Shown here in pieces: positions 1-11,155 of a stretch of 64,000 bases of DNA. Location of the stretch: the NCBI GenBank assembly GCA_027943335.1, contig BSBK01002055.1, forward strand, positions 772,501-836,500, given 5' to 3'. Below the pieces are notes generated by a model. The model searched no databases and was not told the DNA's origin. It saw only the letters and a program-made list of their open reading frames with translations. The position numbers and the translations under genes were made by a program. Numbering within the stretch: the first letter of the stretch is position 1; every line of letters begins with the position of its first letter. Source of the stretch: Chamaecyparis obtusa. Taxonomy: Eukaryota; Streptophyta; Pinopsida; Cupressales; Cupressaceae.

Positions 1-1007
1 GGTTCTAATGCATGATAAGGCATTCTAGGACCCCTAGGAAGTCCCCATGACCCCTTTTGACACATTTGAACCCTCAAGTGTGTCCCAAGGGGTCCTACAA
101 CCCCTCCGGACACACTTGAGCATTCCAATGTGTCAAAAGGGGTCATGGGGACTTCCTAGGGGTCCTAACATGTGATAAGTCATACTAGGACACCTAGGAA
201 GTCCTCATGACCCCTTTTGACACATTTGAACCCTCAAGTGTGTCCAAAGGGGTTCTATTATCCCTTAGGACACACTTGTGTGTTCCAATGTGTTGATAGG
301 GGTCATGGGGAATTCCTAGGGGTCCTAACACATGATAAGGCGTAGTGGGATCCCTAGGAAGTCCATGTGACCCTTTTTGATGCATTTGATTGCTCAAGTG
401 TCTCTAAAGGGGTCCTATGACCCCTTAGCACACACTTGAGGGTTCCAACATGTCAAAAGGGGTCATGGGGACTTCTTAGGGGTCCTAGTATGCGTGATAA
501 GGTGTAGTAGGACCCATAACAAGTCCCCATGATCCCTTTTGACACATTTGAACCCTCAAGTGCATCTGAAGGGGTCCTATGACCCCTTAGGATGCACTTG
601 AGGGTTCTAATGTGTCAAAAGGGTTCAAGGGGACTTCCTAGGGGTCCTAACACATGATAAGGCATACTAGGTCCCCTAGGAAGTCCCCATGACCCCTTTT
701 GACACATTTGAATTCCCAAGTGTGTCTTAAGGGGATGTATGACCCCTTTGGAAACACTTGAGCATTCCAATGTGTCAAAAGGGGTAATGGGGACTTCTTA
801 GGGGTCCTAACATGTGATAAGGCATACTAGGACCCCTAGAAAGTCCCCATGACCCCTTTTTACACATTTGAACCTTGAAGTGTATCCGAAGGGGTCCTAG
901 CACCCCTTAGGACACACTTGAGAGTTTGAATGTGTCAAAAGGAGTCACGGGGACTTCCTAGGGGTCCTAACGCATGATAAGGTGTACTAGGACCCCTAGG
1001 AAGTCTT
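1..1007. repeat. 160-bp palindromic satellite array, left part
   Basis: Tandem monomers with a very regular step: the landmark GTCCCCATGA (or a variant) falls at 41, 201, 361, 523, 683, 843 and 1003, so the period is 160-162 bp. Each monomer is itself an imperfect palindrome. A left arm (CCTAGGAAGTCCCCATGACC, then TTTTGACACATTTGAA) is followed by its inverted counterpart (ACACTTGAG..., TGTGTCAAAAGGGGTCATGG, GGACTTCCTAGGGGTCCTAA). The centre, AAGGGGTCCTA followed by GACCCCTT, is also palindromic. Monomers are joined by a short linker of the type CATGATAAGGCATACTAG. Short ORFs here are by-products of the repeat. The array is cut by element A and resumes at 12416. Confidence 0.93.
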
Positions 1008-2158
1008 TGTAATACCCTAAAAATGGGCTATAGGTTCATTAACCTCCTACATCTTCAATTCGAATGAAATTGACATCAAAGTACTAACCTAAGGCACATC
1101 TGCACATCATCAAATCCTAATTGATTTTATCCTAAATTCTGCATTGGGGAATATTCCTAGCAATATTCCTACTTTATCCTAACTATCTTTAATTTAATAT
1201 TATTTGGCGATAAATCTTATTTATCCTAAAGTTTGATTAATTGAATATTCTGAATATTTAATTAATTAGATTTAATTCTACCACTTAATTATTTAATTAA
1301 ATTTAATTACATTTATTCGTAAATTGTATTATTTAATTTTGACAATAAATCAAAAATCTTATGACTAATTGATTAAATTTTTATTTAATTAATTAATGTC
1401 AATTGTGAAATTTAATGATATAGTTTTCAAATAAAAGTTTGATTTAATAATTGACTAACCCATAAATCAACTATTTTAATTCAAAAATCAGTTAAGTTGA
1501 GAATAAATCACTTTATTTTTAAATTAATTTATAATTAAATCATGCACAATTAGAAAAGGAAATCAACTTTAAATCAATTATCAATTTCAATTTGTTAACT
1601 TTCTAAACTCAACATCTGATGATCAGTTGAAATTCTATCTAAACTCTATTTTGAGTTAAGCACTGCTTTTGCATGATTTTTGTGAGTTAATTATCTTTGA
1701 TTTCCTGATAACTTAGAAATCAACCTGAGTAAATTCATATTAGTTTCTTTGCATGATTTTTGTGAGTTAATTAATCAAAGCTATTGTGAGATTTTCATTA
1801 TTTTTTAGCATTCATATCATTTAGCATATCAATTCTTAGATTAATTGCATATCATATCAGTTTTCATATAGAATAGATTCATATCAGTTTCTTTCATCAT
1901 AATTGCATAGAAAATACAAAAATATAGATTACTTTGCATTCATTTCATATCTAGATTTTGCATTCAAATCCTTCATTTAGGTGTCGTCAATGTCACTAGT
2001 CTCGGTCTAATATGAGAATACCATACTCGCACCTACTAGAAGGCAGTAAATCGCCTGGTTAGTTTAGTTTCCATTTCATTGCATGATTTTAATTTTTGCT
2101 AACCTCTAATGTTTTACTGAAGTGTTGTGTCTACAACTAGGTACAAAATTCACACACA
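1008..2158 (+). repeat. Element A 5' LTR (promoter segment replaced)
   Basis: Closely similar to 11156-12415 over most of its length. Between CAACCTGAGT (ending at 1730) and AGCTATTGTGAG (near 1780) it has only about 45 bp where the 3' LTR has about 160 bp. The missing part contains the only clear TATA box (CTATAAAATC). The filler repeats TTTGCATGATTTTTGTGAG from just upstream (about 1668). The end lies in a CA run (2151-2160), so the last base is uncertain by 2. Confidence 0.9.
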
Positions 2159-2164
2159 CATTTT

Positions 2165-2182
2165 TGGCACCCACCGTGGGGC
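2165..2182 (+). promoter_or_regulatory. Primer-binding site of element A (tRNA-Lys type)
   Basis: TGGCACCCACCGTGGGGC lies a few bases after the 5' LTR. It complements the 3' end of plant tRNA-Lys (expected TGGCGCCCACCGTGGGGC) except for one G-to-A change. It would prime minus-strand synthesis from the RNA copy. The tRNA assignment is from recalled tRNA sequence. Confidence 0.8.
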
Positions 2183-2267
2183 CTTGAGCCTCATTCTCTT
2201 CATTTTTATCAAATTTTGTATATTTTCGGCATCACTTTTTCGTCAATTTTGTGAAACCAAGAGAAAC

Positions 2268-2573
2268 GCCACCTACGAAGAATCTGACGATGCATATGAG
2301 AATTTTGACAATGCATACGCACATTCTGATGACACCTACGAGCATTCTGATGCCACCTATGAAAATTTTGATTACACCTACAAGCATTCTAACGACGCCT
2401 ATGAAAAATATGATGATGCCTACGAGCATTCTGACAATGCCTATGAAAAATCTAATGACGCCTACGAGCATTCTGACGTCGCCTACAAAAATTTTGATTA
2501 CACCTATGAGTATTCTGATTACACCTATGAGCATTTTGATTATGCCTATGAGCCTTCTGATCACGCCTGCTAG
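2268..2573 (+). repeat. 21-bp minisatellite encoding a heptad repeat in the element A leader
   Basis: Fourteen consecutive 21-bp units (2268-2561) with a partial unit and TAG stop after them. In one frame each unit reads as seven residues of the form D/N-A/T-Y-E/K-x-S/F-D/N (for example DAYEHSD, NAYEKSN, YTYEHFD). Units differ at many third positions but keep the frame, so either coding selection or recent amplification in frame is possible. The open frame starts at 2127 inside the LTR end, crosses the primer site and stops at 2573 (148 codons). Whether it is translated is unknown. Confidence 0.85.
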
Positions 2574-4511
2574 CTTTTAAATGACGTGTATTAGTTGTTA
2601 AATGTTGCCCAACATTTTCTATTTAATTTTGCTATCAGATTATTAAATTCTATGTTCTAACTTTGTATCTATGTTTTTCCCATAGATAAGCAGACACAGG
2701 AAAGTACAAAAAATAAAGAGTAGAGCTACTCAAGAAAACAAAGAGACCGATTAACATATGAATTTTGGCATCAGAAATCCAATTGTCATTTCAAATTTTT
2801 AGGTAGTTTTCCATGTTTGATTTTTTTTTGGATTTGGACTAACAATTAACCCTAACAATTGAGATTTTCTATTTTTGGTTGATACTTGCTGATTTGGAAA
2901 GCGTGAGAAAAATTTCTAAAACAGGTAAAATCTACTGAGTGCTTTGTGAGGAATTTAGGTATTCTTTTCAATCTGATAACACTTCAATTTTGGATATAAA
3001 ACGAACCCTCATGTGTCAGGCTTGTGTGAATTTTATTGCTTTCATATCTCAGACTTCATTTTGGGCTATAAAACAAACATAGATTTTCTTTTTGCATATC
3101 TGTTACACATAGTAAATAGGCCCTATGAACACTATTTGTGAATGATCTCGAAAGAGTGGGCTTCATTCGCTTGTTCACGCATGCGAAGCTCTTCTTGATG
3201 AAGGATCCCCTTGTAGGTAGGGAGGATACTGAAATCATCTTGTGTTCTACTTGATTTGTATTTTTCAACTTTTGATTGATACATTCTCTCTTCGGAGAGG
3301 TTGATAGATCATGAGTTGTTGACATCACAGATCTTAGCGAGATTGTTTTAGTCTTAGCGTGTTAGATTAATCTGTCTTCTTTGTCTTGGTGAGGTGGAGA
3401 GGCTAGGGGATTATGCTCTACTTCTTTTTTGGATAGTACCAGAATCCCAGATCCTTGAATCTGATTTAGTCCCCCTGTGGTATCTTTTGTGAGTCACCTT
3501 TAGAGAGGGTTAACTGTAGTGGACATTCCCTTAATTGGGTCAATCACATGGATGGGACCTCAAGTGGTAATAGCCATTTTCACCATGGTAGCAACAACCA
3601 CTATATAAATGTCCTTATGGAGGAAATCTTCACGGGTGTGATCTCTTGTTGGGCTGTTAGATCTCCCTAGCAGCTCCTGATTGATTAAATTCTCAGATTG
3701 TGTCAAAACCCCAGTGCACCCAGATTGGAGTTCGCCCTCTTGAGAGCACAAAATTTGTAGAGTTAGACCATTACTACAAACCCTAGTAATGCCAAATTTT
3801 TCATTTTCTAGGAATATGTGCGTTATTGCAAAACTTTTTGGAACATACATAATTAGCACTCCTAGGGATTAGCACATTTAGTCACTTGATTGTTCATGCG
3901 TAGGGTTGCTTTGTCCCTTGTTCATTATTTTTAGATGTTCTTGGAATCACTTGCTTTCTATTCTGCGTGCTTGATATCTACTTGGTTACTTGAGACAAAC
4001 TTTTACACAAATCTTCAAAAAAATGGACAGAAAAATTTGCAAACAAACTGATACTGAAAACCTAAAAAATTGCAAATCTAAAGCAAAAATCCTTTCTGGT
4101 GTCAAAAGTTATCCTAAAATTTCAAAACTCGTATCAAAGCCAAAGTCAAAGTTATCAGAGATTGGTCAAATTTGTCAGAAATCTAGTTTCTATAGCCTAT
4201 TCCCAAATTCTATCAAAATAGAAAACTGATTCTTGTCATTTCTAGTCATCCTTGGTTGGTCTGGGTCAAATCTCAGGTGCTATGACATGTTCCTCAACAT
4301 CCAAATGAACTTAAATGGTATCAAGTTGCAAAAAATGACTCTTGGTCTTCTTTCTTCCACATCTCTCATGTCTTCCTAGTCTCCCATTTCCATCCTTTCT
4401 CCTATTCCTTCACACTTCTTCCTCTTCTTCCTAAAACCCTTCACGTCTTCTTGGTTCTTTTCCTCTTATTATCTACTCTACTTTCTTCTATTCATCCCTT
4501 CTGTCACTTCC
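2574..4511 (+). other. Element A leader, no convincing gene
   Basis: About 1.9 kb between the minisatellite and the main ORF. Short ORFs occur on both strands (for example 3560-3859 minus, 3990-4229 plus), but none shows a recognisable motif. The last 200 bp are pyrimidine-rich (CTTCCTCTTCTTCC-like). Long leaders are common in Tat-type Ty3 elements. Confidence 0.6.
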
Positions 4512-6524
4512 ATGTTGGCTTCCTCCTCTTCTAGAACCATTAATTTCAACTATCTTGTTATGGAACCTCTCTTGAAAAGGGATAATCTCGAACTCATTGC
4601 TCAATTCAAAGAGTATTACTCCTCCAAAAATCTCATGAGTGATAAGTTTATGACAAAAATAAAAGAAAAATTGATTAAATTAGACACCTTTTTTAGGATC
4701 ATATGCATGATCCTATCACGACCTCCTTCTTCCAAATTTCTTTCATCTTCTAAGTATTTTCATTCTTCCTCATCTTCCAAGTCTTCTTCCTCCACTAGGT
4801 CTTCACCTTCCTCTTCTCCACGATCTCATTCCTCTTCTACTTCTCCCAAGAGTCTTACTCCTTGTCTCAAGACATACCATGTTGAGCAACTTGAAAACCC
4901 TTATGATACCTCTTCCATGGAGAGTAAAACACCCATCTTTGAAGACTATGATGACTATGATGAAAGAAAATATAATGATACCTATGACACCTATGTTCCT
5001 AAGAATCCTCCGAGTTGTGTGCTCGTGCATATTGGAAATGGGTCATCACATTGGATAGATCATGATGGTGATCCATATGATTCTAATTTTGAAAGAGACT
5101 TTGATGATTTCTGTGAACAATACCTAGATGATACAACTACTTTAGTTGAAGAAGAGAAAGCTTACCACGCTGATTATAAATGTAAATACTATAAGAATTT
5201 CTCCTCTAAGAACTCTCATGCTAAAAATAAAGATTACACTCTCAAGAAAGATCATGTTAATGATGAACCTTTGTTTTGTGATGGTTCCCTTCCATCCCCT
5301 ACTTCCTCCAATACCCATAGATTTCATAAAGCTTCCAAGCCTATCAAATGTTTCACAAGTCCTTCATCCACCAAAGGTCCTAATACTTTTCATGTAGTTT
5401 CCTATAGTTATCCTCAAGGACTACCTCTTAAAGAAACTCAAGCTAACCTTCACTTGGCTGCAAATACTTTCAATAATGCTAAACCTAAAGAGTCTAAGCC
5501 TTTATATGCTATAATTCCTACTTCAGCTAGTCCTCCACCATCTCTTCCAAAGTCTTCAACACAATTCCAACATGCTTCCTTGTCCTTAGAAGTGGCTCCA
5601 TGTCAAGAGGACTCTAAAAATCATAAAGAAAAGAACATAAAGAAAGATCAAGATCAAAAAACCTTCATTTCATCCAATCCTTTTCATGATGTCTCTTATC
5701 CATTTCATGGTTCTTTTGATCCCGTGCACCCTTTCTCATGCATTCCACCCTATCTTAAGTCTTCTCCTAAGCAAGATCAAGTTACTACTTACACCATTGA
5801 GCTTATTGACAATCAAAATAACCTTACCCCATTTCCAATTTCCAAAGATGATACTTCCATTAAGGTTGGTAAAAATTGTGTTTCTAATTCTAATGTTAAG
5901 CCTATTGAAAATCAAGAAAAACATTGTATACTTCTCCTATCCAAAGCTCCTTGTCAAGATCAAAGTCTTCCATCTTCTTGGTCTATCACTCCATGTTTGC
6001 TTCCACTTTCTACTCTTCCTAAGTCTTTTCAAGCTCCAAACAGTCCTATCAAAGAAGTTGCTCCTATTCCAGATGTTCATGATACTATTGCAAATTCTAA
6101 TGCTCACTCAAAAGATGTTGATGTCCTTGGTTGTCACATAGATGTTGATGAACTTATTGATTATCCTTTTGTATCTTCCACATCCGTCCTTGGACCTCCT
6201 CCACCAATACTAAGGGCTTCACATTTTCCTTCCATATTGGATCCTTCTGTCCCTTCACTTTCCCCTCCTAACTCTCCCAATTTGTCATCCATCCTGGGTC
6301 CTTACATCCCTCCATCTCCTATCTTTCCTCAAGATCAACATAGATTCATACCCTTGAATCCTTTTCATCCACTCACCCATCTAGACCACTCATTTCCTCC
6401 TTCTTCCACAAGTCCCAAGTATTTTGGAAGTAACTTGAATGTTCAATACAAGAAAAGAAGCAATACAAGAATCCATCAAAAAAAGAAGATCACCATGTCT
6501 CTTCTAATCGACATGGAGGCATAA
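4512..6524 (+). CDS. Element A main ORF: 670-residue Ser/Pro-rich protein, gag position, function unknown
   Basis: An uninterrupted 670-codon ORF, by far the longest intact one in the window. Residues about 1-65 could form helices (MEPLLKRDNLELIAQFKEYY, then a Lys-rich stretch). Residues 70-115 are almost pure Ser/Pro/Lys. Residues 140-230 are rich in Asp and Tyr (EDYDDYDERKYNDTYDTYV). The second half is rich in Pro, Ser and His, and the C-terminus is basic. There is no CCHC knuckle, protease motif or membrane segment. The gag-like position suggests a structural or accessory protein, but the sequence does not show it. The stop probably follows a frameshift in an A-run near 6478-6484, because the next frame continues sensibly to 6979. 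The ATG at 4512 was taken as the first in frame. Confidence 0.75.
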   Translation: MLASSSSRTINFNYLVMEPLLKRDNLELIAQFKEYYSSKNLMSDKFMTKIKEKLIKLDTFFRIICMILSRPPSSKFLSSSKYFHSSSSSKSSSSTRSSPSSSPRSHSSSTSPKSLTPCLKTYHVEQLENPYDTSSMESKTPIFEDYDDYDERKYNDTYDTYVPKNPPSCVLVHIGNGSSHWIDHDGDPYDSNFERDFDDFCEQYLDDTTTLVEEEKAYHADYKCKYYKNFSSKNSHAKNKDYTLKKDHVNDEPLFCDGSLPSPTSSNTHRFHKASKPIKCFTSPSSTKGPNTFHVVSYSYPQGLPLKETQANLHLAANTFNNAKPKESKPLYAIIPTSASPPPSLPKSSTQFQHASLSLEVAPCQEDSKNHKEKNIKKDQDQKTFISSNPFHDVSYPFHGSFDPVHPFSCIPPYLKSSPKQDQVTTYTIELIDNQNNLTPFPISKDDTSIKVGKNCVSNSNVKPIENQEKHCILLLSKAPCQDQSLPSSWSITPCLLPLSTLPKSFQAPNSPIKEVAPIPDVHDTIANSNAHSKDVDVLGCHIDVDELIDYPFVSSTSVLGPPPPILRASHFPSILDPSVPSLSPPNSPNLSSILGPYIPPSPIFPQDQHRFIPLNPFHPLTHLDHSFPPSSTSPKYFGSNLNVQYKKRSNTRIHQKKKITMSLLIDMEA

Positions 6525-6979
6525 AGTCAAAAGAGATATCTAAGAAAAAAAATACAAGACAAGTATGGGTTCCAAAATCCATCATTGAAGATATTCTCTC
6601 TAAATCATCAAAAAGAAATAAAAAGCCTATGGCTATATGGATTCCAAAGTCTCTCTTGAAGGAGTCTAATTTTGAGAAACAAGTGAAGTTGACATTCAAG
6701 CTTCCAAAGACTTCCACTTCATCTTCTTCCAAAAACACTCTTCCATTCTATGTGCCTAAACTGCAACCTCTTCTATCCATTCACCATATTCCTTCATGTA
6801 TTCCTTCATTCACGTTTCCTCCGTCCTCTTTCCACCCTTCAAGGTGTGTGTTGATATTGATCTTGCCTTCCTTTCCATCTACCCTTTCAAAATCCTTCCA
6901 TTCATTATCCTTCTACCTTCTATCCTTTTTCCTCATTTGCCTATTCTTCCTATCTTCCAACCTCACTCGCTTTACATAA
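6485..6979 (+). pseudogene. Out-of-frame continuation of the element A ORF
   Basis: One frame over from the end of the 670-codon ORF, the sequence reads EDHHVSSNRHGGIKSKEISK, then a Lys-rich stretch with two similar motifs, RQVWVPKSII and MAIWIPKSLL, about 25 residues apart. A Ser/Pro/Leu-rich tail follows to a stop at 6979. The tandem WVPK/WIPK motif and the smooth join at an A-run near 6478-6484 suggest that the original protein had about 820 residues and was broken by a 1-bp indel. Confidence 0.55.
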
Positions 6980-7801
6980 AACCTTATCCTCCATTTTTCT
7001 CTTCCATCTCCCTTTCCCTATCAACATATTTGAGCATATTATTTTGAAGGCATATCATGGTTTATCCTTTCAAGGAGCATTATCTAAAGAGCTTTCCTTC
7101 TTCCAAAAAAAATAAAAATAAATAAATAAATTGAAAATGTGCCTTGGTGGAAACCTAGAAACAGGTGCCTTGGTAGAAAAATTAAAGAGAAATAAATTCA
7201 TCCTATGGGGAAAACCATTCCCTTGTGCTACCTTGGATAAGTACCATGATGAAAACCTAGCAATCAGGCATCATGCATAGTTCTTCTTCATATTTCATCC
7301 ATTTCATCTTCTCTCTTTGATCTTGACAATGTTGACCTATACACGAACATTTGGCTATCTTGTGAGCTATTTTACGATGATCATGCTTTCATTCCTTTCA
7401 TGTTTAGCCTTCATGTCTATCTTCCTCCATTCATTCTAGCCTTTTTCTATCCTTTTTCCCTTTGGTCTTGATCTAAAAAGAAAGAAAATAAAGAGAGTAA
7501 AACACGGTGCTATGAAGCCTCTTGACATGTCTACTCCTTTGGACTGCATCCTTTCCTGCTCTTGCATTATGATTTTTTGACTTATCCTATGTTGGCCTTT
7601 CATTGCTTGTCCAAATGCACTTTACATGATATTTTTTCCTTAGCTTGGGTATTCTTGAGGAGTTTTCCCTTGAGGATTTCTTCCCTTCATTGTCCTTCAT
7701 TCTCTTGTCTTCCATCTCTTCCACCAGCTTGTCAATCCCTCTTATTCTCCACCTTGCTAGACATTGGGACTACATGATATGATATTCCTTGGGAGTTTGC
7801 A
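6980..7801 (+). other. Element A, low-complexity segment before the integrase remnant
   Basis: Pyrimidine-rich sequence with no motif of protease, RT or RNase H in any frame. It contains the first degenerate copy (7139-7181) of a short repeat containing GCCTTGGTGGAAACCTAG and a partial one near 7228-7265. The pol deletion junction of the element presumably lies here. Confidence 0.5.
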
Positions 7802-9080
7802 ATGGAGAAAGAATCTATCAAGTTTGCTAAGAATTGTCAAAAGTGCTAAGTGCATGGAAACTTAAATCATGCTCCAGGGAGAGATCTAATTCCCTTCACT
7901 ACACAATTGCCTTTTCACCAATGGGAATTTGATCTTATAGGATCCATAGATCCTCATTCTTCTAATGGGCATACCCATATCATAAAATCTATAGATTATT
8001 TCACAAAATGGGTAGAAGTAGTCCCTTTAACACAAGCAACTGGTAAGAAAATATCTATGTTCATCTTGAACTACATCATATGCCGGTATGGTATTCCACA
8101 TTCTATAGTCACAGATAATGGTGGACAATTTAAGAATAAAGACTTAGATGATTTATGTGCCCAATTCAAGATTACACAACATTGGTCTTCTATCTACTAT
8201 CCTCAAGGGAATGGACAACCAGAGGCTTCAAACAAGAATCTATTAAAAATCTTGCACCGAACAGTTAATAAAATAGGAAGAGACTGGCATCTCATGATCA
8301 ATCCAACTCTCTGGGCCTATAGAACAAGTATCATAACACCCACTAGGACTACACCATTCACTTTAGTTTATGGGTTTGAAGTAGTACTACCTATTGAGGT
8401 TGAAATCCCATCACTAAGAATCAAAATGCATGGTCTAGTAACTAATGATGACTATAGAGTGTCTAAGTTGCAAGAGCTTGAACTACTAGATGAGCGCAGA
8501 CAAGTAGCGTATGATCATTTCAGAGTATATCAGAAAATAATGTCTAGAGGTTACAACAAGAAAGATAGACACATAATTTTAGGTTGGCAATCTAGTCTTG
8601 AGAGAAAATCCAAAAAATCAATCACATAGAAAACACAAGGGGACGTTTGAACCCAACTGACCGGGTCCCTTTGTTATTACTACTACTTTTGGCTTTGGTA
8701 CTTATCAAATCTCAATGACTAAAGGAGAATAGCTCTGAGAACCAATCAACATTCTCCATCTAAAGAAATTCTACGCATAAGGCATTCAGTGTATGGTAAA
8801 ATGTCCTGAAAAAACCTTAAAAGTTTGAAAAAGTCCTGAAAAAATGAACATCTTGGTGAGAACCTAGCAATGGGTGCCTTGATGATTCACAAAAAAAGTA
8901 AACAAATATCAAAAATATCAAAAAAAATGGAAATATCAAAAATATCAAAAAAATTGGAAAAATGAAAAATACAAAAAAATGAGAAAAATAAAAAGTGCCT
9001 TGGTGAAAACCTGGAAACAGGCGCCTTGGTAGCAAAAAATAGAATCTCTGCCAAGATGGTGAAAACTCAGCAAATGGGTG
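7139..9080 (+). repeat. Dispersed degenerate GCCTTGGTGAAAACCTGG repeats
   Basis: A motif of about 40 bp (GTGCCTTGGTGAAAACC..GGAAACAGGYGCCTTGGTAG) occurs at 7139-7181, 8848-8890 and 8994-9037, with weaker copies at 7228-7265 and 9047-9080. They flank the integrase remnant on both sides. A-rich runs of AAATATCAAAA fill 8890-8990. Confidence 0.7.
7802..8779 (+). pseudogene. Ty3/gypsy integrase remnant of element A
   Basis: Integrase inserts the cDNA into the host chromosome. The frame begins at ATG 7802 with the tail of the zinc-binding domain (CQKC), a TAA at 7847, then VHGNLNHAPGRDL. The catalytic core follows in an open stretch 7850-8629: WEFDLIGSID (first Asp), IVTDNGGQF (second Asp) and YYPQGNGQPEASNKN (Glu), so the D,D-35-E triad is visible. 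After a frameshift near 8590-8630 the C-terminal module continues (GTFEPN, stop, PGPFVITTTFG, ... NILHLKKFYA) to TAA near 8779, resembling the GPF/Y module. The zinc-binding N-terminus and everything upstream in pol are missing. Two more in-frame stops in the C-terminus confirm decay. Confidence 0.9.
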
Positions 9081-11141
9081 CCAGTTGTTTCAAAATGCTT
9101 GATCTATCAGCACAATCTATCTTTCAATCTTGCTTTAGTTTGTACATATTTCCCAGTTTATTTCTGCATATCCTTGTTTCAATAAGTCAGTTTGTACACC
9201 AATCGGTTCAAGCATTTGTATCATATCAATGCTTAACACTTGGGGGCAATCAATGTCATATCCTATGGCCTCCAGTGTATCTTCGACATGTCATATCAAG
9301 TTAGAGTCATTTGAAGCTTCATTTGAGTTAGTCAGTCAGTCTCGTCTCCAGAAAGGATTTTGCATCTACAACAACGCAATCAACATCAAACTGAAAAAAA
9401 TCTATGCTTTTACATGCTTTTATCTCTTTGTATGCTTACTAATTCGCATTGATATTTTTGCATATTGTGTCCCTTTGAGCTCTTCGATGATGTCCTTTAC
9501 AGGATTTAGAGAGTGATGACTGGGGGCATAATCTTTTTTGTGTTTTCTGCTTGTATGTGAAAATCTAAAAACTTTGGAAATTTTGAATTGAAATGGTGTC
9601 CATTTGTAAGAGCCTCTATCTTGTATTGGATGGTCATGTGTACCTCAACCATTGATACCCAGAAAATTCAAGGAAGTTTAATCTAACTATTGTCTTTTTG
9701 AGTGAGTTCTTTCTCCTATTGTGAAATGCGATCTTACCTAAGGATGTAAATGATAAAGGGTCACTACGGGTAATTCACACTAGATTTAGAATGATCTCTT
9801 GACTGTTTGATGTGTTTGTAAATGCAAGGTGTATTCAGGTCATCACGATGTCTATGTTCTGATGCTTATACAAATTGCTATATCAAAATGGACATGATAT
9901 TTAGGTCATCCTAGCGTTTGTGCCTTGGTGCATATATCTAATCCAACATTCTGAAAATAAAATCAATATTCATATGTCCATGGTTGTTTAAACCAGTGGG
10001 TGTTGTATTGATTCTTGCACATACAAATCGATATTCATATGTCTATGGTTTCATAACTAGTGGACATTGTATTGATTTATCTAGTTACCTAAAAATTCAA
10101 TGATGAGAAACAACTGACACATGATCAGTGACTAGGTCCTAGGTCTTAGGTTGCATTTCATTTTGCACTTTGCATGATCTCACAATGGTTGGATAAACTT
10201 CAAAGCTTAAACGATTCTTCAATCACATCTTCAAATCTAAGAAGAGTTGAAACCTAACAAGAAGGTTCCTCCAATGAAACAACAAGTAGAATCCTTTTTC
10301 GGGATTAAAATCAAAATCTGAGATCATTTATATTATAAACTGCTTGCATAATCGACCTTCAATCATGACAGAAATATAGAATTCAACTTAACTGATTATC
10401 TTACATCAAACTATCAAAATTTCAACTTGGTCAACCATGGTCAACTCATGGTCAAACCTAGTCAAACTTGGTCTCCAGGACCTCCAAATGATGCAGAACA
10501 TGTTCTCAAACATGTATAACCACTTCTCAAATCAATTAATATGCTTCTAAACTATAACGCTGTCTTTTCTTGTCAGATTTTAATTTTAATCCCAAAGGGG
10601 GCATGGTATTGCACATCATTCAAGTCTGTAAATCTAAATCTATAATCAATCTTTCAGTAATCAAGACAACAACCATGTCTATTTCTGATTCATCTAAAGT
10701 CCTCATCGCTTGGGGCAAATCTATGATCGCTTGGGGCATATCAGATTCATCGAGATCCATATCAATCTGGTATTCTCTTAATCTTGTAAACTATATCAGC
10801 TTTTTGTAACCATTGGTTCATTAGTGTTATTTCCTTGGTTCTTCATAACTAAAGGGTTCAGATGTGATACCAATGTGATTCTTATTGACAATCAAGTCTG
10901 GAATTGGTCACTCCTTTGTAATCATAAGGTTCGAAATTAGGCATTTTGACACTTTTTCGTAATCATCAGTTCATTGTTGCTATAGTTGACATTATCTTTG
11001 GTCAGTCAGGACCTAAATCTTAAATCTTTAAATCTTTTAATTGGTTTCTGTCTCGGAATCGGTTAATCTTTCAAATCAGTTTCATACATATATATTAGAC
11101 ACAGACTATTCTTTGAACCACTACGCTTTGCACAATGATTC
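8780..11141 (+). other. Element A 3' untranslated region
   Basis: About 2.4 kb between the integrase end and the purine tract. There is no protein motif; the largest frames (9026-9304, 9229-9516, 10570-10809) have no recognisable content. Local repeats are seen: CATATGTCYATGGTT..AGTGG at about 9978 and 10038, and GGTCATC..ATGTCTATG-like phrases at about 9838 and 9904. Confidence 0.55.
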
Positions 11142-11155
11142 AAAGAGGGGCAAAA
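11142..11155 (+). promoter_or_regulatory. Polypurine tract of element A
   Basis: AAAGAGGGGCAAAA lies directly against the 3' LTR start (TGTAATACCCC), the expected plus-strand primer position. Confidence 0.85.

Noticed and set aside
194..397. Short minus ORFs in the satellite (also 12562-12762)
   Set aside because: They repeat with the monomer and follow from its sequence; no coding sign.
1..1007. CRISPR-like array
   Set aside because: Regular 160-bp repeats without unique spacers, palindromic, in plant-type DNA; this is a satellite.
2232..2564. 110-codon ORF on the minus strand and a second plus-strand frame over the 21-bp repeats
   Set aside because: A 21-bp repeat keeps any stop-free frame open on both strands; these mirror the repeat and show no independent protein character.
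5686..6141. 151-codon Leu-rich frame inside the element A ORF
   Set aside because: Shadow of the Ser/Pro-rich 670-codon ORF: TCT/CTT-rich DNA gives Leu-rich frames when shifted.
6796..7047. Leu/Phe/Ser-rich frames looking like membrane segments
   Set aside because: Pyrimidine-rich low-complexity DNA gives hydrophobic frames by composition; no conserved motif.
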